Origin: Atopsyche davidsoni
Lineage: Eukaryota; Arthropoda; Insecta; Trichoptera; Hydrobiosidae
Direction of reading: 5' to 3'
Assembly (NCBI GenBank): GCA_022113835.1
Contig: JAILWY010000004.1
Location: forward strand, 6,947,501-7,011,500
DNA length: 64,000 bases
Below the pieces are notes generated by a model. That model worked only from the letters and a program-made list of their open reading frames with translations. It made no database searches and was not told the origin of the DNA. Of the stretch, positions 1 through 14,350 are shown in pieces. The translations under genes were made by a program, and so were the position numbers. Within the stretch, counting starts at the first letter, position 1; the number at the start of each line of letters is the position of its first letter.

Positions 1-3000
1 AAAACCTCCTTGTGTCTTAAAATATTAAAATATTAGATTGTAGATAAAAGATAAAACGTTTCAGCATTTTTTCAAAAAACATCTATTCAATCTGTTTTTT
101 CCACAATTAATCATTCAGTAAACGATGTCTTTAAAACCCCGATAGCAACGTTAAAAAGTATCTTACCGGCTTAAGAGGCATCAGAGAATATAAATCACCC
201 TTCCGGTTTATCTTTGGACTTGGGAGTCGTTAGTATAAAGTCAATTCTCCAGCCATATCGACATCAGGGCGGAGTAGATTTTAGAGGAACCAAGCAAAAA
301 ATGTTTTAAATCTTCCCTAATCTTCAAAAAAGGCTAAATTTCACCTGAATAAATTGACGTCACGAGTCAAAAATCATTTATTTATAATACTTTGAAATAA
401 ATTAGATTAAACGTTTACTAATTAATATCATGTTTGGACATTTTTCAATGTAATAAGTAGTGTAAGCATATTAAAAATTGTATAAATTATTTACACATCG
501 ACAATATTAAATAGTTTTAGAGTTATTTTAAAATGCATACTCTCATATAACGCGCTCTCGGACAACGTGAATTCATAAAACAAGAAAAAAAATTGTGACT
601 GTTACTCATATTATATAGTAATAGAAATTTATAATGGAAAAGCCAACGTTCACATCTTGATATTATGGCTTGTATTTTGCATTTATTTTATTTTTATAAC
701 TATTGACGCACGTTTGTCTTATTAAAAGTCCAATTCTATAATTTAGCGTAATATACATCTCGTGTTACGCGATATTTTTTATATTATTTTAATTTGATAT
801 TATAGTATAACTGGACGGTGAAATCGTCAAAATGCGGTGATCAGTTTTAAAACTGTTGATTAACGATAGTATTATAAATATATCAATAGTTTAACTGTGC
901 TTAATATTAATATTATATTGCCAATTATAATTTATGTTCGATTTAGTTCTCACGTAAACCAGTTATGAACAAAATAATTATAATCACATGATAATTTAGA
1001 TATTTCTATTAAAGTACTAGATTAGTTCAAATTTAAACTCTCTAAAATAAATAAATTTGTAAACATCTCATAATTCCCAAATAAACAATTCTCTGATTAC
1101 CTGCTATTAGAAATACAAACTACATATTATTTGGGTTGTTTAAACCCAGTATTTAAACTCCTTGTATTTACCTATGACTTGTGTTTCTATTTTAATATTG
1201 CAGAGATAACTTATATATTAATCTCTTTAATAGTCGTCCACAGTTTTAATTGGTTAAGGCTTAAATTTAATTATAATCTCTAATTAGGATTCTGATAATC
1301 AGTTATAATATTTAAGCCCTGAAATTCAAAAGGTACTTATTAAATTTCAACCATCTTGTTTATCAAATCTGTAAGTGAATCTATTCAAATAATCCAATTT
1401 TTTTTTAATGTAAATTAATTTCAATGTGTAAAAATATATTTTTTTTAAATTTATAAAATGCTATTTATTTTTTTTTCATAAAGTAATTGTCATATTTACT
1501 TTTAAAAAATATCTAGTATATGTTTATTACAAATATGAATCGTACTATACATATTAAATTAAAAAGCTGTTTCCCACTTTTTGAATATAAAAGCATTCAT
1601 TTTCTAAGTAAATAAGTGTATTGGAGCACTTAAAAATTAAAATTTAAGCAAATAATAAATACGTTGCCTTAAGTAACGATTTTTTTAAATGATGCGTATC
1701 ATCACATGAAACTCAATGTAAAAAATATATATTTATAGAGATTTTTGTTTCAATTCTTTTTTATAAAAGAATCCGTTCATTAACGGTAATAATTGTAATG
1801 CTCAGATAATTTCAAATCCAAAGCTGAACTGTCATAATCTTCATTCTGCAAATAGCGATGCGATTCCCTTGGGAATTAGGATTCAGGAAGTGCGGCGTGG
1901 GTTGCTGGAAGCTTGTTTGACTTTATGAGAAAACTTTTCAGACGCGAGATTCTCTGCATGCAAATGCACTGCACCCTGCTGCGGTATTGATGACATGCCC
2001 GCCGTTTTAATACCAACTTGGTTTTAGACGAGATCAGTCAGTCAGCGAAAGCTTTCAGCATTAAGAGGCTGGCTCTCTAAATAATCTTCTAGAGGATTTA
2101 ACAGTTTAAAGGTAAAATTAGCACACTTAGATTTAAACTCTAATCAACGTTTACAATACAGAATCAAAAATGAATTATAACACACATGATTTCACAAAAT
2201 GCTATGATTTTTATTCTGGAAAAGAATTCTTTCAGTGTATGGAGTCTTTAAATAAAAAGATGTATCATTTATTTAATTATTGAATATATATATATATGTT
2301 TGTTGTGAATAAATGTCTATCTGACACAATAATCTTGATAAAATACTATAAATTTTTTTTTTTGTAAGCGTCAAGTTATTTCGCCGATCAAATTGTTTTA
2401 ACATAAATCAAAATCAATGTGGTTAATGTTGCGTAATACGGACCATGTAAAACCCACTAATAAGCTGACATATTGAAAGGCATAATGGCCTCAGTGATGG
2501 AAACAATCCAGCGCTTCTTCTATTGCGCGTAGCTATAAACGAAGACGAGAGAATAAACAAGGGAAGGCTTCATCTCGCTACAGATAGAAAACGTCTGATT
2601 TGAAATATAATAAAAACTTCTCAAGAATCTAATATTGATATTCGTTTATAATGTGAACCATCTCTAAAGTTACTTGAGAATTGTGAAGTTTAGTGTAACT
2701 ATTTGCCAAGTCTTCTTAATTAAGTCTCGCAGTCCGAGCAGGCAAGAATATTTCAGATGAGAACAGTGAATTTTTGGGCAAGCGACACCCTAATATAAAT
2801 GCTAATCCCTCGTAATATTTCCTTCTAAAAGAACTGTGGTTTAAGAGGAATCCTTCCAAGTGAACGCTTCTAAATACCGGCTGAATTTATTTCCCACGAT
2901 CGAATTTTGGTGGCTGGCAATTATTTTGGAAGACTAAATAATTTAATGAAGGTTCAGTGATGCTGTATTGAATTATATACAATAATTAATTTCCATGTGC

Positions 3001-4607
3001 TTGTTGTTTTAATACAGGATTAGCCACTGAACTAATATCGAATTAGGTGTTTTAACGTCTTTTCCTGGAATAGTAAGCTCTCATAAGTAATATTAGGTTT
3101 ATCTTATTCAATTATATAGGATGTATAAACATATAAAATCTTGTGTTTATCAGGATTAACTACTTTATTTATTAAAACTAAATTAGATACTAAACTCATC
3201 CACAACTTTGTCACTGTCGAATTCTATTTGTTGTACGTATCGTCTCTTTTACTTTTTTAAAAATAATTTAATAAAATATTAAGAAGAGAAATATATATTT
3301 AATTAAATTTTTTATTTTTAATAATACATCTATGATTAGAACAAAATTTAAAAAATGATAAAATCAAACATATTTAAAAAAAGTATATATTTATTTATTC
3401 TGAATACAACGATCTTTCAATGAACTAATTTTCTTATATAACAAATTATACTTTTTCATAGATTAAATAAAAAAATTTAAATATTCATCTATGCGGTCAA
3501 TTAATAAGTAATAGATTTTCCATGGTGCTCCATTATAAAACTTAACTGCTTTTAAAATATGTCAATTTCTTTTTGAATACCGTAAAACGATTTAATATAA
3601 AAAGCATTATTTTCTAAAACAGTTTCTTACTGAAGCATATTGCACAGTGGCGTACATTCATACCAATTCATTCTGCAAATTGCCCCCGTGTTTATCCAGT
3701 TCATGTAGGGTAAACGTTGTATACTGCGACTGGTAATCCAAGACATCCGTGCATCTGCGACTGCATGCCCCGAGTCCCACCATCAAACCTTATCCACTGT
3801 ACCGTTATGTAAAAACTGTATTAAACAGCTTTGTAAGACTAAATTATAAATACACATACAGCACACTTTGCTTTTCATTAATTTGTTAATCGTGAGATCG
3901 TTTACGAAAACTGCTTACCACACGTTTATTTCTCGTTTCGAATTAATATTTATGAACCGTCTGGCTGTCTAGCAGCACTCGTCCTGGAATACAAAGTGAT
4001 TATAAATTGCTAATATTCCCCGATAATTATGCGGCCTTTCTGAGTTTGCTTCATTCACTCCCGATACCCAATTTTCTCTCGTCAAATAAAACATGTAAAT
4101 ATTAAATGCCGTGGACCCGAGGGTGTTCTCATATTAATACAGACCCGCATATCATTTGTATCTCCGAAACGACGAGAGCGAAAGCCAAACAAGAGTAAAT
4201 TAATGATGTAAAGGATCGCTAAAAAAATCGCAACCTTTCAATAATATTCATTCAGTTTTTTTTTCATGAAATATTTTTTACGCATTTTGCATTTTAATTA
4301 TAAATGGAAAACGTTACTATTAATGGATACCGAGCTCTTAGTGATAATTAATTTATTGGGTATTGTACTCATTGTTGTAAATACATATTTTTTTACGAAA
4401 ACCCGACCTTGATCAGTAAAACGTACCATTTGTTTATACATATATATTATTTCACGGATGAAGTTTAAATATATATCGAAACATAAATAAATAATAATAT
4501 GTAAAGTCTCTCATAAGTGCTATTATCATGATGTATATTTTTTTTGGTCTAGGTTGGAATTTGTTTATAAAATGCTGTTTGTAAGTAAAAACGTAGGAAC
4601 TGTGCCA
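1..4607. other. Intergenic AT-rich DNA
   Basis: No gene or recognisable element was found. A less AT-rich patch at about 1845-2060, with words such as GAAGTGCGGCGTGGGTTGC, and one at about 2470-2600 could be regulatory. A (TA)n run lies near 2285. Confidence 0.5.
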
Positions 4608-4987
4608 TCTACTATAATAATAGCCATTGTGTGTATGTTTGTATGTATGTTTCGTTTTTCCGTTCTGTATAGAATATCTTAAAAGATACAACGCTGATTT
4701 TTTGCACATAAGTTAAATAAATTTTTCCGCAGCTATGTGCCGAATTTCAAGACGATAGGATAATATTTTCATTCACAAACTTTAAAATATGCTTTAGCGA
4801 ATTTCAATATGTACGAATTATATGATTCACTTCTTCGCCGCGAGATGATGCTTTAGCGAATTTCAATTCAGTTCTTCGCCGCGAGATGTCGTTCACCGCG
4901 AGAATTTCAAATTTAGAACTTTTACAAAAAAAACAAAAGACGCATCGTTCATCAAATACGTCATTTTGTGACGGGCTACATTACTAG
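4608..4987 (+). mobile_element. Non-autonomous Helitron, copy 1 (380 bp)
   Basis: The element begins TCTACTATAATAATAGCC and ends CTAG at 4984-4987. It sits between a host A (4607) and a host T (4988), the usual Helitron target. A 5-bp hairpin CGTCA-TTTTG-TGACG lies at 4959-4973, exactly 10 nt before CTAG. These are the diagnostic features of rolling-circle Helitrons, which lack inverted repeats and make no target duplication. The first and last parts match copy 2 at 7054-7713 closely. The middle carries a local direct duplication: ATGCTTTAGCGAATTTCAAT to GCCGCGAGATG occurs at 4789-4847 and again, shortened, at 4848-4888. No coding capacity remains. Confidence 0.85.
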
Positions 4988-7053
4988 TATTAACATAATA
5001 TACAAGCAACCGAACCTATAACGTGACATTCTTACAAATAACACTAAATAGATAACATGAACGAAACATTTTACTGTTTTTTTTTGTATAGAACGATAAA
5101 TTTGATGTCATGTCATTGTGAGTATCATTTTTTATAGAAACTGAAATGTAAATGTAACTTTCGAGCATAAAGTATGCGTTTAATATAACAGCATAAACGA
5201 TTTATAGTACTTTTAAATGATTTCAATTATTATCTAATTGCTCCTAAGATATTTAATATTTTTTTAAATAAGTAATTGGAATATATAGCTATTACAAGTA
5301 TGTTTCCATAAAAATAAAATATTTCATTCGCAACGACAGCCTTCTTTCTTTGACAGGCTGCGATCTCCCCGACCACCCCTCGTGGAATATTAAAGCTGAA
5401 AATTTGCATTTGCGTGTTGAATTACACAACGTAGTATAATTATTGAACGTCCCATCTTTTCCCGTTCTGCGATGACAGTTAGCAGATTTCCCGTCTCGAG
5501 AAAACAACCGCTGAACCATTAAACAATGTACGACAAAATTAATTCCGTTTTTTTAAATACACGAGCGAAGACTCCCTCGATTTGCTCTTTGTTAAATTCT
5601 TCAAATCTGATCCGCATTTTTTCTGTATTATTCTATATTAAAATAATTTTAATTGAATTTACGACAGGTATTCAAAAGAGTGATTAAGAATAATAAAGCC
5701 ATACAGCTCGACGGACGCTAAGAAATTAAAGAATTTTTCCATGAAATTTTTGAGGTTTTGTTTGTTAATTTTTTTCTTTTCAAATTCGTTTAAGGATATA
5801 ATTACAAGCAATTACAAAAATTCAGTATATATTTTTAAACCTCTATTGTTAATACATGCACATCATCACGCTTTTAGTATTCATTGTTCAATCGTTTAAT
5901 GAAAACATAAATGTGTACTTTATTTAACCCTTCTTAAGTTAATTACTATTGAATGGTGGTATTGAATCTTCGTGGTCAGGAAACTGGAAAAAAATCAATG
6001 CAATCGTGGTACTAAAGTCTTGTGTTCCTGATCTCTTGAATAGCCCGACAGAACAGTACCGATCTGTCGATTCTCCGAGATTGCTTCAGTTCTTTGAAGA
6101 AAGCACTCTAAAATCTAATTTTGATGAACAGCAACGTAGAAAAGGGATGATAAATCGAACGTTAAAAATAAAATAAGGGCGATAAGATGACAACTTCTAA
6201 GTTTTTCTCGATTATACAAGCAGCATCAAGTTGGCGTATACGGTCTATAATAATAAATCCGAACTTACTTCAATCATTATTTGCCTTACTTTCCAATCCT
6301 TAATAACAAATAATGTAAAAGAATATGAACAATAATGCTGTTTCATTAATAACATTTTTATCAAATAGAATAATATAAAAATACAAATCAGAACAAATCG
6401 TTAACGAGACTACGGAGGTTTTTCACTAATATGTAAGAAATCTTTCTGGCCAAAGAAACTTTAAAACAATTCATAATCCTTATTACTGATTTGCGTTATT
6501 AACTAATATTAGAATAAATAAAAAAAACTGTTTAAAAAATAACTTCTGATTTATTTAAACTTTTTTCATTTAAAATAAAATAAAAATGTTTTTACGAGTA
6601 TGATGATTCAATATTTTTTAGTTTCTTTTTATTTTTATCTTCACTTTTGATAATTATAATTATAATAATGGATCTTCACCATTTGAATGCCTTGTCCCTC
6701 AACAGCATTTTTTTAGTTTCATTATTACCAAACAATTACGTACATTTTTTCAGATCCTTTGTTTCTTCCTGGTTATTTTCTTTTTCAGAAAAACGTCATT
6801 ATCGTCTATTCAGTGAGTATCCGAATTTCCTTGTCATTCCATACATTCGAGCATGCTTGAACAAATCTCCCTGTAGGAAAGTGCTTCAATGGCCTCCCTC
6901 ACTGTGGAGGCTTTTAGAGCGTTACACTTGGACACGAGGCATAGCACCCTCCGTGGATTGTAAACAAAGCGGATTTTACACTATAAGGGTACATTGCGTG
7001 TGACGTCAACTGAATGGACGCCCACCTTCACGGTTTCAGATAAAATTCACCTA
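4988..7053. other. Intergenic DNA between the two Helitrons
   Basis: It holds the R1 end fragment at 6665 and a moderately GC-rich stretch at about 6850-7010. Open frames of 75-118 codons here show no family features. Nothing else is recognised. Confidence 0.45.
6665..6703 (+). repeat. R1 family end fragment
   Basis: ATAATGGATCTTCACC followed by GAATGCCTTGTCCCTCAAC is nearly identical to 24252-24290. The rest of the element is not evident upstream, so this is a truncated or recombined copy. Confidence 0.5.
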
Positions 7054-7713
7054 TCTACTATAATAATAGCCATTGTGTGTGTGTATGTTTCATTTTTTGG
7101 TTCTCTATAGAATATCTCAAAAGATACAACGCTGATTTTTTGCACGTAAGTTCAATAAGTTTTTCCGCAGTGATGTGCTGAATTTCAAGACGATAGTATA
7201 ATATTTTTATTCATAAACTAATTAAATAAAACTATCAAATATGCTTTATGTACGAATTATATGATTCTGTTGTTCACGGCGAGAATTTCAAATTTAGAAT
7301 TTTTACAAAAAAACAAAATATGATGCTTCTAAGAAATTTCCAGTTTATGTCAGCTTGACACAAGTACCAATTTTATTTTTTAGTTGCGTTAGAAATTATT
7401 AATAACTTAAAATGCCTCCTAAAAAAATAACACCGTCTTAGCACAGCAAACGTAATTAAAAAAGAATAGCACAATTGAACTTGATAAAGACTGCATCTAA
7501 TAAAGAACAGTGCACAGAAAGTGATTCGTTGTTTGTGACACGAAATGTGATATTTCCTAGAATGGCTTTGCTTTCGAAATTCATATCCGGTTATTCAAAA
7601 TATATGTGTACAAAATGAAATCAAATATTCATCTAATTGTCAGCCAAACGTATGTTCAAACACTATTGCATCGTTCATCGAATACGTCATTTTATGACGG
7701 GCTACATTTCTAG
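7054..7713 (+). mobile_element. Helitron, copy 2 (660 bp)
   Basis: It has the same 5' end as copy 1 (TCTACTATAATAATAGCC), the same 3' hairpin (CGTCA-TTTTA-TGACG at 7685-7699, loop changed by one base), a 10-nt spacer and terminal CTAG at 7710-7713. It is inserted between A (7053) and T (7714). It lies in the same orientation as copy 1, about 2.1 kb away. Compared with copy 1 it contains an extra internal segment of roughly 300 bp that includes a start-like ATG and a broken frame (see 7412-7618), so it is probably a less deleted derivative of the same family. Confidence 0.87.
7412..7618 (+). pseudogene. Possible relic of the N-terminus of a Helitron Rep/helicase ORF
   Basis: Inside Helitron copy 2 an ATG opens a basic frame MPPKKITPS, then a stop, HSKRN, a second stop, and KRIAQLNLIKTASNKEQ, running to TGA at 7616-7618 (69 codons counting the two internal stops). 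Short basic starts of this kind followed by an R/K-rich stretch are known from insect Helitron proteins. The segment is too short and decayed for a firm call, and none of the catalytic Rep or helicase motifs is present. The position within a proven Helitron is the main support. Confidence 0.35.
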
Positions 7714-10700
7714 TTTGTAATAAAAGCTGAAATAAACATCACGTTGGATACAAGTTTGACGCACGTCAAATGTTTATTTTGAGTTGAAATTACTTTTATT
7801 TGTATAAAATAGAAATATGTGTTTTTTTTTTTCCTTTCTCATATATTTTAATGTTGAAGTTGATATAAAAATAATATTAATATATAGAGAACAATGAAGG
7901 TATATCAGTAATCACTGATAGTTATTTGTTCATGAATATCGAATAAAAGTAATTATATCCGATGCGCTTATTATTATAGTGAACGCGTTTTTAATGACAT
8001 GTTATTGTTTGAAACATTAAATGAAAAATTAAATATTTTTTTGGAAAAGGGATATTTTGATAGTATTCATATCCTAAGAAGAAATTGGTATTCTTAGGGA
8101 GAATAGTATTGTGGATTCCTGGGTTCTTCACCGCAGATTTATATTCGTATTACAGCTGCCAAATATGATAGAAAGAACTGCAAATCACGAATTCAGTCTG
8201 ATCTTTCAATATGTACACCAAGCTACTTTTATGCGAGCGATGATGGCAAGATTATATTATGTTATGCTATCAAAAATATAACACAAGTAAACTTCTATAA
8301 AATACAGGTAAATAGTTTTTATCAGCGATTCAATCTCACATAAATGCATAAACAAGTATAAAAACAGTTTTAAAAATAATTCTGCATTTATTGGCTCTTA
8401 TATTTTATCCATTAACACTGGTTGTTTTAAACTAGTGTTTTTTTTTTTGCTTAGTAATTTGCACGCTAAGTTACAAAAAATCGAGCTCGATTTTCTATTT
8501 TAAAATCTTTCTCGATTATGGAAGCGCTTCTGGTTCATCTCAGTCTCCATCATTATTATTAAAACCTGCCTTTATAAGCTGAGTAAACGAATGATGTTAT
8601 AACAAATTTATATGGAACACGATACCGGTAATAACCTGAAAGCACCTGGGATATCAGAGATTTATTAAAGTTTATCTACAGACCCCACGCTCTCCGAAGA
8701 TATTCAGTTTTATTAAGTGAAAATTGTAATTAAACGCGAACATATATTGCACATTTCATGAGTTAACATTTGGATGGTAACGGTAAAAATTGGTTTTCGG
8801 GTCTTTCTATATCTTATCTTATATCATTTACAATAATATGTCTAACACATTACTTTAGGTACAAAAAAATGTGTCTACTTCGGGCGGTTTGTACACTTCT
8901 CCCACCCATATAAAAATTTAACACCCGTACTATACGGATATATAAAACAAAAATTACTTTAACATTTTTCAAATATGATTTCATTTATTCAATTTCCAAA
9001 TTCTGTTTGATATAAACATATCTTTTTTAAATAAAACCACAAATTTGATAGACTGAGTAGATTTTGTTGTTATTTTGATATCTACGTGGCAGTTATAAAG
9101 TAATAAAAAAAATTCTAAAACATTCTATACACAGATGTAGATATCCATTTATTTTTATTTAAATTATTTATTTATTGCCGAACTTGAAATAAAATGATAT
9201 AATTATGTGAAAAATTTTAATATTTCGTTCATAAGCTATAAAATAATTCCTGTCTATATGAATGTAGACTTTTAAAAAATCTAGAATAATTTTCATGAAG
9301 ATGGGATCGCAACTAACTTAATGAGCAAAACCGCCCTGGGGACGTTACTTCAAAACCTCCTATCTCCGCACACCTGACAATTCATTTCATTTTGCCAACT
9401 AACCTCGACCTTTTAATAAAAAAAGTAAGGAAACAAAATCCCGTCATTTAGAAATCTACATTCTAATGAAACTAAACATTTAAGGTAAACCGAAGAAGAC
9501 CTCATAAAGCAAAAGGTACACAAACAAAAAAAAATCGTAATCTCCTAGCTATTTGGCTATTCAATTTAAACCAAAGTCAAATTTTGTATCTTTATTTGAA
9601 CTCATAGATTTATTATCGGGAAGTGCCAGGTCTTTACGAATTCCAGCATCATGTTTATTCAGTAGATTAAAATAAAATATTCTTTAAGCAAAATAAATAC
9701 ACTGCGGGTAACACATTAGGCTGAAAATTGCTTTTTTTATCAGTTTATCCAGCTCAAAGCTGAAAATTTTGAAAGTTCGGTTGGCTTCCGCTTCCTGTCA
9801 ATTTGAGTTTCCCCGATGTATCGACACTTGTTCCAGTCGGCTGATCTATTGCCCGATTATTTGATTTACCTTATAAATTCTCTGCAAAAAAGCCTCTGCT
9901 CTGTTCACCTGTGAATTTTTTTCGCTCGGTTTGTAAATGATTTTGGGAAAATGCCACCTCCGTTAAAATTTACTGTAGACAAAGATATAAAGTTAAATGG
10001 AATAAATCCAATATTTATTTCGTATTTAAGCAATAAATGTTATAAAAAAATATGGAAATGTTCTTTAGTATCCAATATGTTGTTTTAATTAACTTTGTAA
10101 TGAATTGAACAAAGAGATTTCATTAATATTATAATTACGCCAACGAATATTATTTCAAAAGACTTAAAAGACGTTGATATACATAATTAACAGTAATTAA
10201 TAATTAGCCGTAATATTTTTTTTTGAATGATATATATATCTACGAAAATAATTTTATAATATATGCCGATTTACTTCATTTTGATATATATATTAAACTT
10301 TTGTTAATATTAATACATTGAACTTATTATTTTTTATTCATTTATTAAAGGTATTTATTTATATTTCTAATTTAACCAGAAAATAATTATTATTTACTAA
10401 ATAATTTTAAACATTCAAAACTAAACTACTACTTCTACTTTTTGAAATAGATACAGTTTTTATAGAATTTCAATGTTATATTATATTATGTTTCTCTCTC
10501 AGCCGCAACAAAGACTTTGATATTATTTATTTAATTAAATTTATTAAAATGAAAATTTTTGATGTTTCAAAATGTTACCAATTGGTAATCAACTTATTAC
10601 TTTTTAATGATTTATACTGTCCAAAATATTTCCAGTACTAAAAAAATTTGAAATCATATTCTAGTTTTTTTTATTAAGTCATTACAAATTCCAGGAAAAT

Positions 10701-13464
10701 TAAAAACTTTAAAACAATCAAAACTGAATAAGCCTGAACTTTAATAAATTTCAAACTCATTTTTTTTGTTAATATTATGACGTAAAAAAAAAACGATTGC
10801 GGTTAAATTACATGAATAATTTACTGCTAGTATAGAGTCACAAAATTATAGCAACAGGATATTACAAATAGTTTATCTGATTTCTGTTAGATCTTAATAA
10901 AAAGACATCTCATTGGTTCAATATTAATCATAAGCATTCTCAAACGCCCAACATATATTTTTTCCCCAAAACTAATGAAAATGTTTATGAAAACAAAGCA
11001 CCCGTCACGCGTCTCGAGATAAAATATGAAACCCTCTTATGCGGGTGATTGTCAACCAGATTAAGAGCGAGTCAGTTTCAGTGACCGCGAGAGCTCCCGG
11101 CCCTCCCGCTTGCGAGGCACTCACGACACCCTTGGGGGATGATAATTTATATTAAATGATTTTTAGGACCACTAGACATGTTGATGTATACATTGTTGAA
11201 ATTGGGGTTTAAATTAAAGACTACCAAAAATAAAAGTATCAGGTATTTAGATTTAAAGAGTTTTGGTAATCACTTTGTTTACTCTCACTTTTAATATAAA
11301 ATTTAATTGACATATTTACTAAATTCACAAGTGTCGCAAGTTTATTGGGGGATTTTTTTGTTAGATTTGATCATCCAGGAATTAAATAATTCTATTATTA
11401 TTTTTAGAATTTTATTTGATGTCACGATTGCATTAAAAATGCCACATTATTTTAACGTGCGTTTAATTTATATTGACTATCGCTATGCTATTCACCGGTT
11501 TACCTTGTCAAATCAGTCGCATTCCTCATTCCTCATTTTCCTTTGCCTAGTATTAAAAAAGGCAAATAGTTAATATTGCTGAAATTCTAGTGTCGGATGC
11601 TTTCTATTTTAAAAACTGCGTATCATGCATTCACTATAAAATGTTCCTCATTTTCCAATATTTTGCCGATTTACCAATACTTTTAATAAGTAAAAATAAA
11701 TTTTACTATCGAATGGGTTATTTTATAAAAAATCTAATGCTCAATTACTTAATGAAAGTACATCAAAATATTTCAAAGATGTTTTTGACATTTCAGGAAT
11801 ACCGAATACCGTCAAAAACAAGTGGCCTGCTATTTTTTGAGTAAAATATATTATTGTTAGTATCCACAGCTAGAAACCGAATTATCAATCTTATTTTATT
11901 TTATAATTTAAAAAGTCTGAGTGTTGACTTTAACATATTACAATATCTTCGTAATTAACAAATCAAGGGTATGTTAATAACCTAAACATCATGCTTTTAT
12001 TTTTATAAAAAGCATATTTTTATATTTATTTATTTCAAATGTTATTTATAAGATGTGGCTTCAAATATATTTATTTTTTTTTCACAATTTTTTGCAATTT
12101 CATGCGCGTTTTGGGCTCAACAACTAAAACGAGACGATTTTTTGATCACTCAAATTTTTCTGCTGAGCTACATGATCAAAACTGATGTATTTTTGCAAAA
12201 GCAGGATGAAATTACTATTCAACAAACCGTCAAAGCACTGGACCGCGCGCGTTCGGCGAAATCGCATTTTTATCAGCGCAAGGATTAACTGCGAAAAAAA
12301 AATTTTCCCTCATTACTTTTAAGTTTTCGGATTATACTTTACTTGCGACTGTATTTTCATTATACCATGCAATATGCGTTATTTTACAAAGTTTTAACCA
12401 GAGGACTGGCTTTACTCTACTCTGGCTATCATATTAGCCTGATACCTAGATTTTACTGGCGCGACATAACTACCCCTCATGCACCTGCCCTCTTACCATC
12501 CCTGTAAGCGATAAAGACTCAATAAGCTATGCGCGGGTTATAATTGAATTGACTATTTTCAAAGTTATAAATCACTCTTTTAATATAATATAAAACTAGT
12601 TCTTTAATTGAACTTATAATTATAATATTTGATACCTCTATATTAGGAGTTTAACTTGATAATATGTTTGTTTGTACATTAAGTTAACTGGGCTATTTTT
12701 TTCTGTTATATCGAGAGCTTTGTGCAATTAACTATATAGGTCTCACATACTCTCTAACCAAAACAATGTCAATATTATCGCCTTTTTATCATGTAAAAGT
12801 TTTGAAAATACCATTTTAGACATGGTGATCAAGTCATGGTATCTGTCAATAGTTTATTATTTGACTTGAAGATCCATCATTCAGCATTCTAAAGCATTGC
12901 GCATTCACGCACGGGCAGACATCGCGGCCACCTCGATGCTTATTTGGGTTATCTATGCGAGTTATCATAATATTTTCTCATGAAGCGTTATATTCTCTTT
13001 CTACGTGGAAAACAGGTTTGCCTTTGGGTGATTTATCTGATTTATTTTGCATGCATAATCTCCGTTGTTATTCTAAAATAAACAGTTTTATGATTTCGTA
13101 AATTTCGTCGTATCCACATGAGATCGTAATGGAAGAGATATCGCCTCTACATACATCGTAAAATTGCTATGTCTTTTGAAAGCAATATTCTTGAAAAGGC
13201 AATAAACTTCTAGATCTTTCCCTAGTTAATTTTAAAATTCCATTTCTATACACAATAATAAATACAACCGTTCATTTCTAGATATTTCATGTTATTAAAT
13301 TTTTTTATTAATTCAAGTGAATCTTGCATCGTTTTTAAAACGTATATATATTTTTTAATCAGTCACTAACATTATAATTGATATATATAATATTTTTATA
13401 AATTATCTTATGAACATAATGTTTTGAAGTGTTGTGGATTATTATCGTGGATTACTTCTTTTTC

Positions 13465-13540
13465 AACTGCTTCTCTTCAGAGGAAGTTGGTGACCATTTC
13501 ACTGAACAAATGTTAATCCTAGGCCAGCCTTACTAAGATT
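13465..13540 (+). repeat. R1 family fragment
   Basis: The stretch contains CTCTTCAGAGGAAGTTGGTG and the following TTTCACTGAACA, and matches the start of the copy at 23991. The downstream piece at 14331-14350 (TAATGCCTTGTCTCTCAACA) matches the end of that copy and may be the other end of the same insertion. Confidence 0.5.
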
Positions 13541-14330
13541 ACTTAAGATTATTTAATTAAACAGTCAGTTTTTTAGGCACTTATTTTTTGACATATACCA
13601 CCTGTATAATAGGGTTTCAATGTATTTTCTCAATCTTTCGTGAGTGTACTGTTTACTAAAAATATATATATTTCAACAAATTAAACTTTTCATAAAAAAT
13701 GACTCATTTCAAACTGTTGTAAAGAAAAGTATTGTTTTTTTTACAAGAAGACCACTCGCTTATGTAACCTGTTTATTAAAATAAATTTGAGTTACTATTT
13801 TTAAACCTTTACAAACTATCCTTTAAAATTAAATCATGTCAAAAACGTTAACAAACCTCCTAACAAATTTACTGAATACCTCTGTTCTCTGATTAACAGG
13901 AATGCGCAAAAGAGGCCGGAATTTATAAATATCAGAAGAGCGCTTTGCGAATCTCAAACATTGAATAAACCTTTAATGGAAATGTATGGCTCTATTATAT
14001 CGCATTCATCAAAACTGTCACGTGGCTGGAATCTTTAATATATTTTAATGTAGAATTTAATGTGAATTCGTTTTAAACCGAAATTAATAACTCGAAAACG
14101 AGAAATTAAACCATGACTAAGAAAACGTGCTAAATTTACTTTCAAAGCGAAACAAAGTTTATTTGAACACGTCTTTAATCAATAAGATTGGTAAAAGCGT
14201 TTATTCCAGTCTTAATCATAACTGGGAATTGTGTTATTGAAATCTTAAAATAAAAGGATTACTTTATAACATAGTATTCGTGTTTAATTTTTTAAGCATT
14301 AAAATACATATTAATGTTAAATAACATAAT

Positions 14331-14350
14331 TAATGCCTTGTCTCTCAACA
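14331..14350 (+). repeat. R1 family end fragment
   Basis: TAATGCCTTGTCTCTCAACA differs by little from the terminal block at 24271-24290 and from 6686-6703. It is short, so the assignment rests on the shared 16-18 bases only. Confidence 0.35.

Noticed and set aside
6647..7003. 118-codon open frame
   Set aside because: It begins in an ATAATA-rich run, passes through the R1 repeat fragment and has no family-like composition.
11307..12288. Three consecutive open frames on the plus strand
   Set aside because: Their composition is that of AT-rich non-coding DNA (rich in F, I, L, N, K), with no shared function, domain or splice signals.
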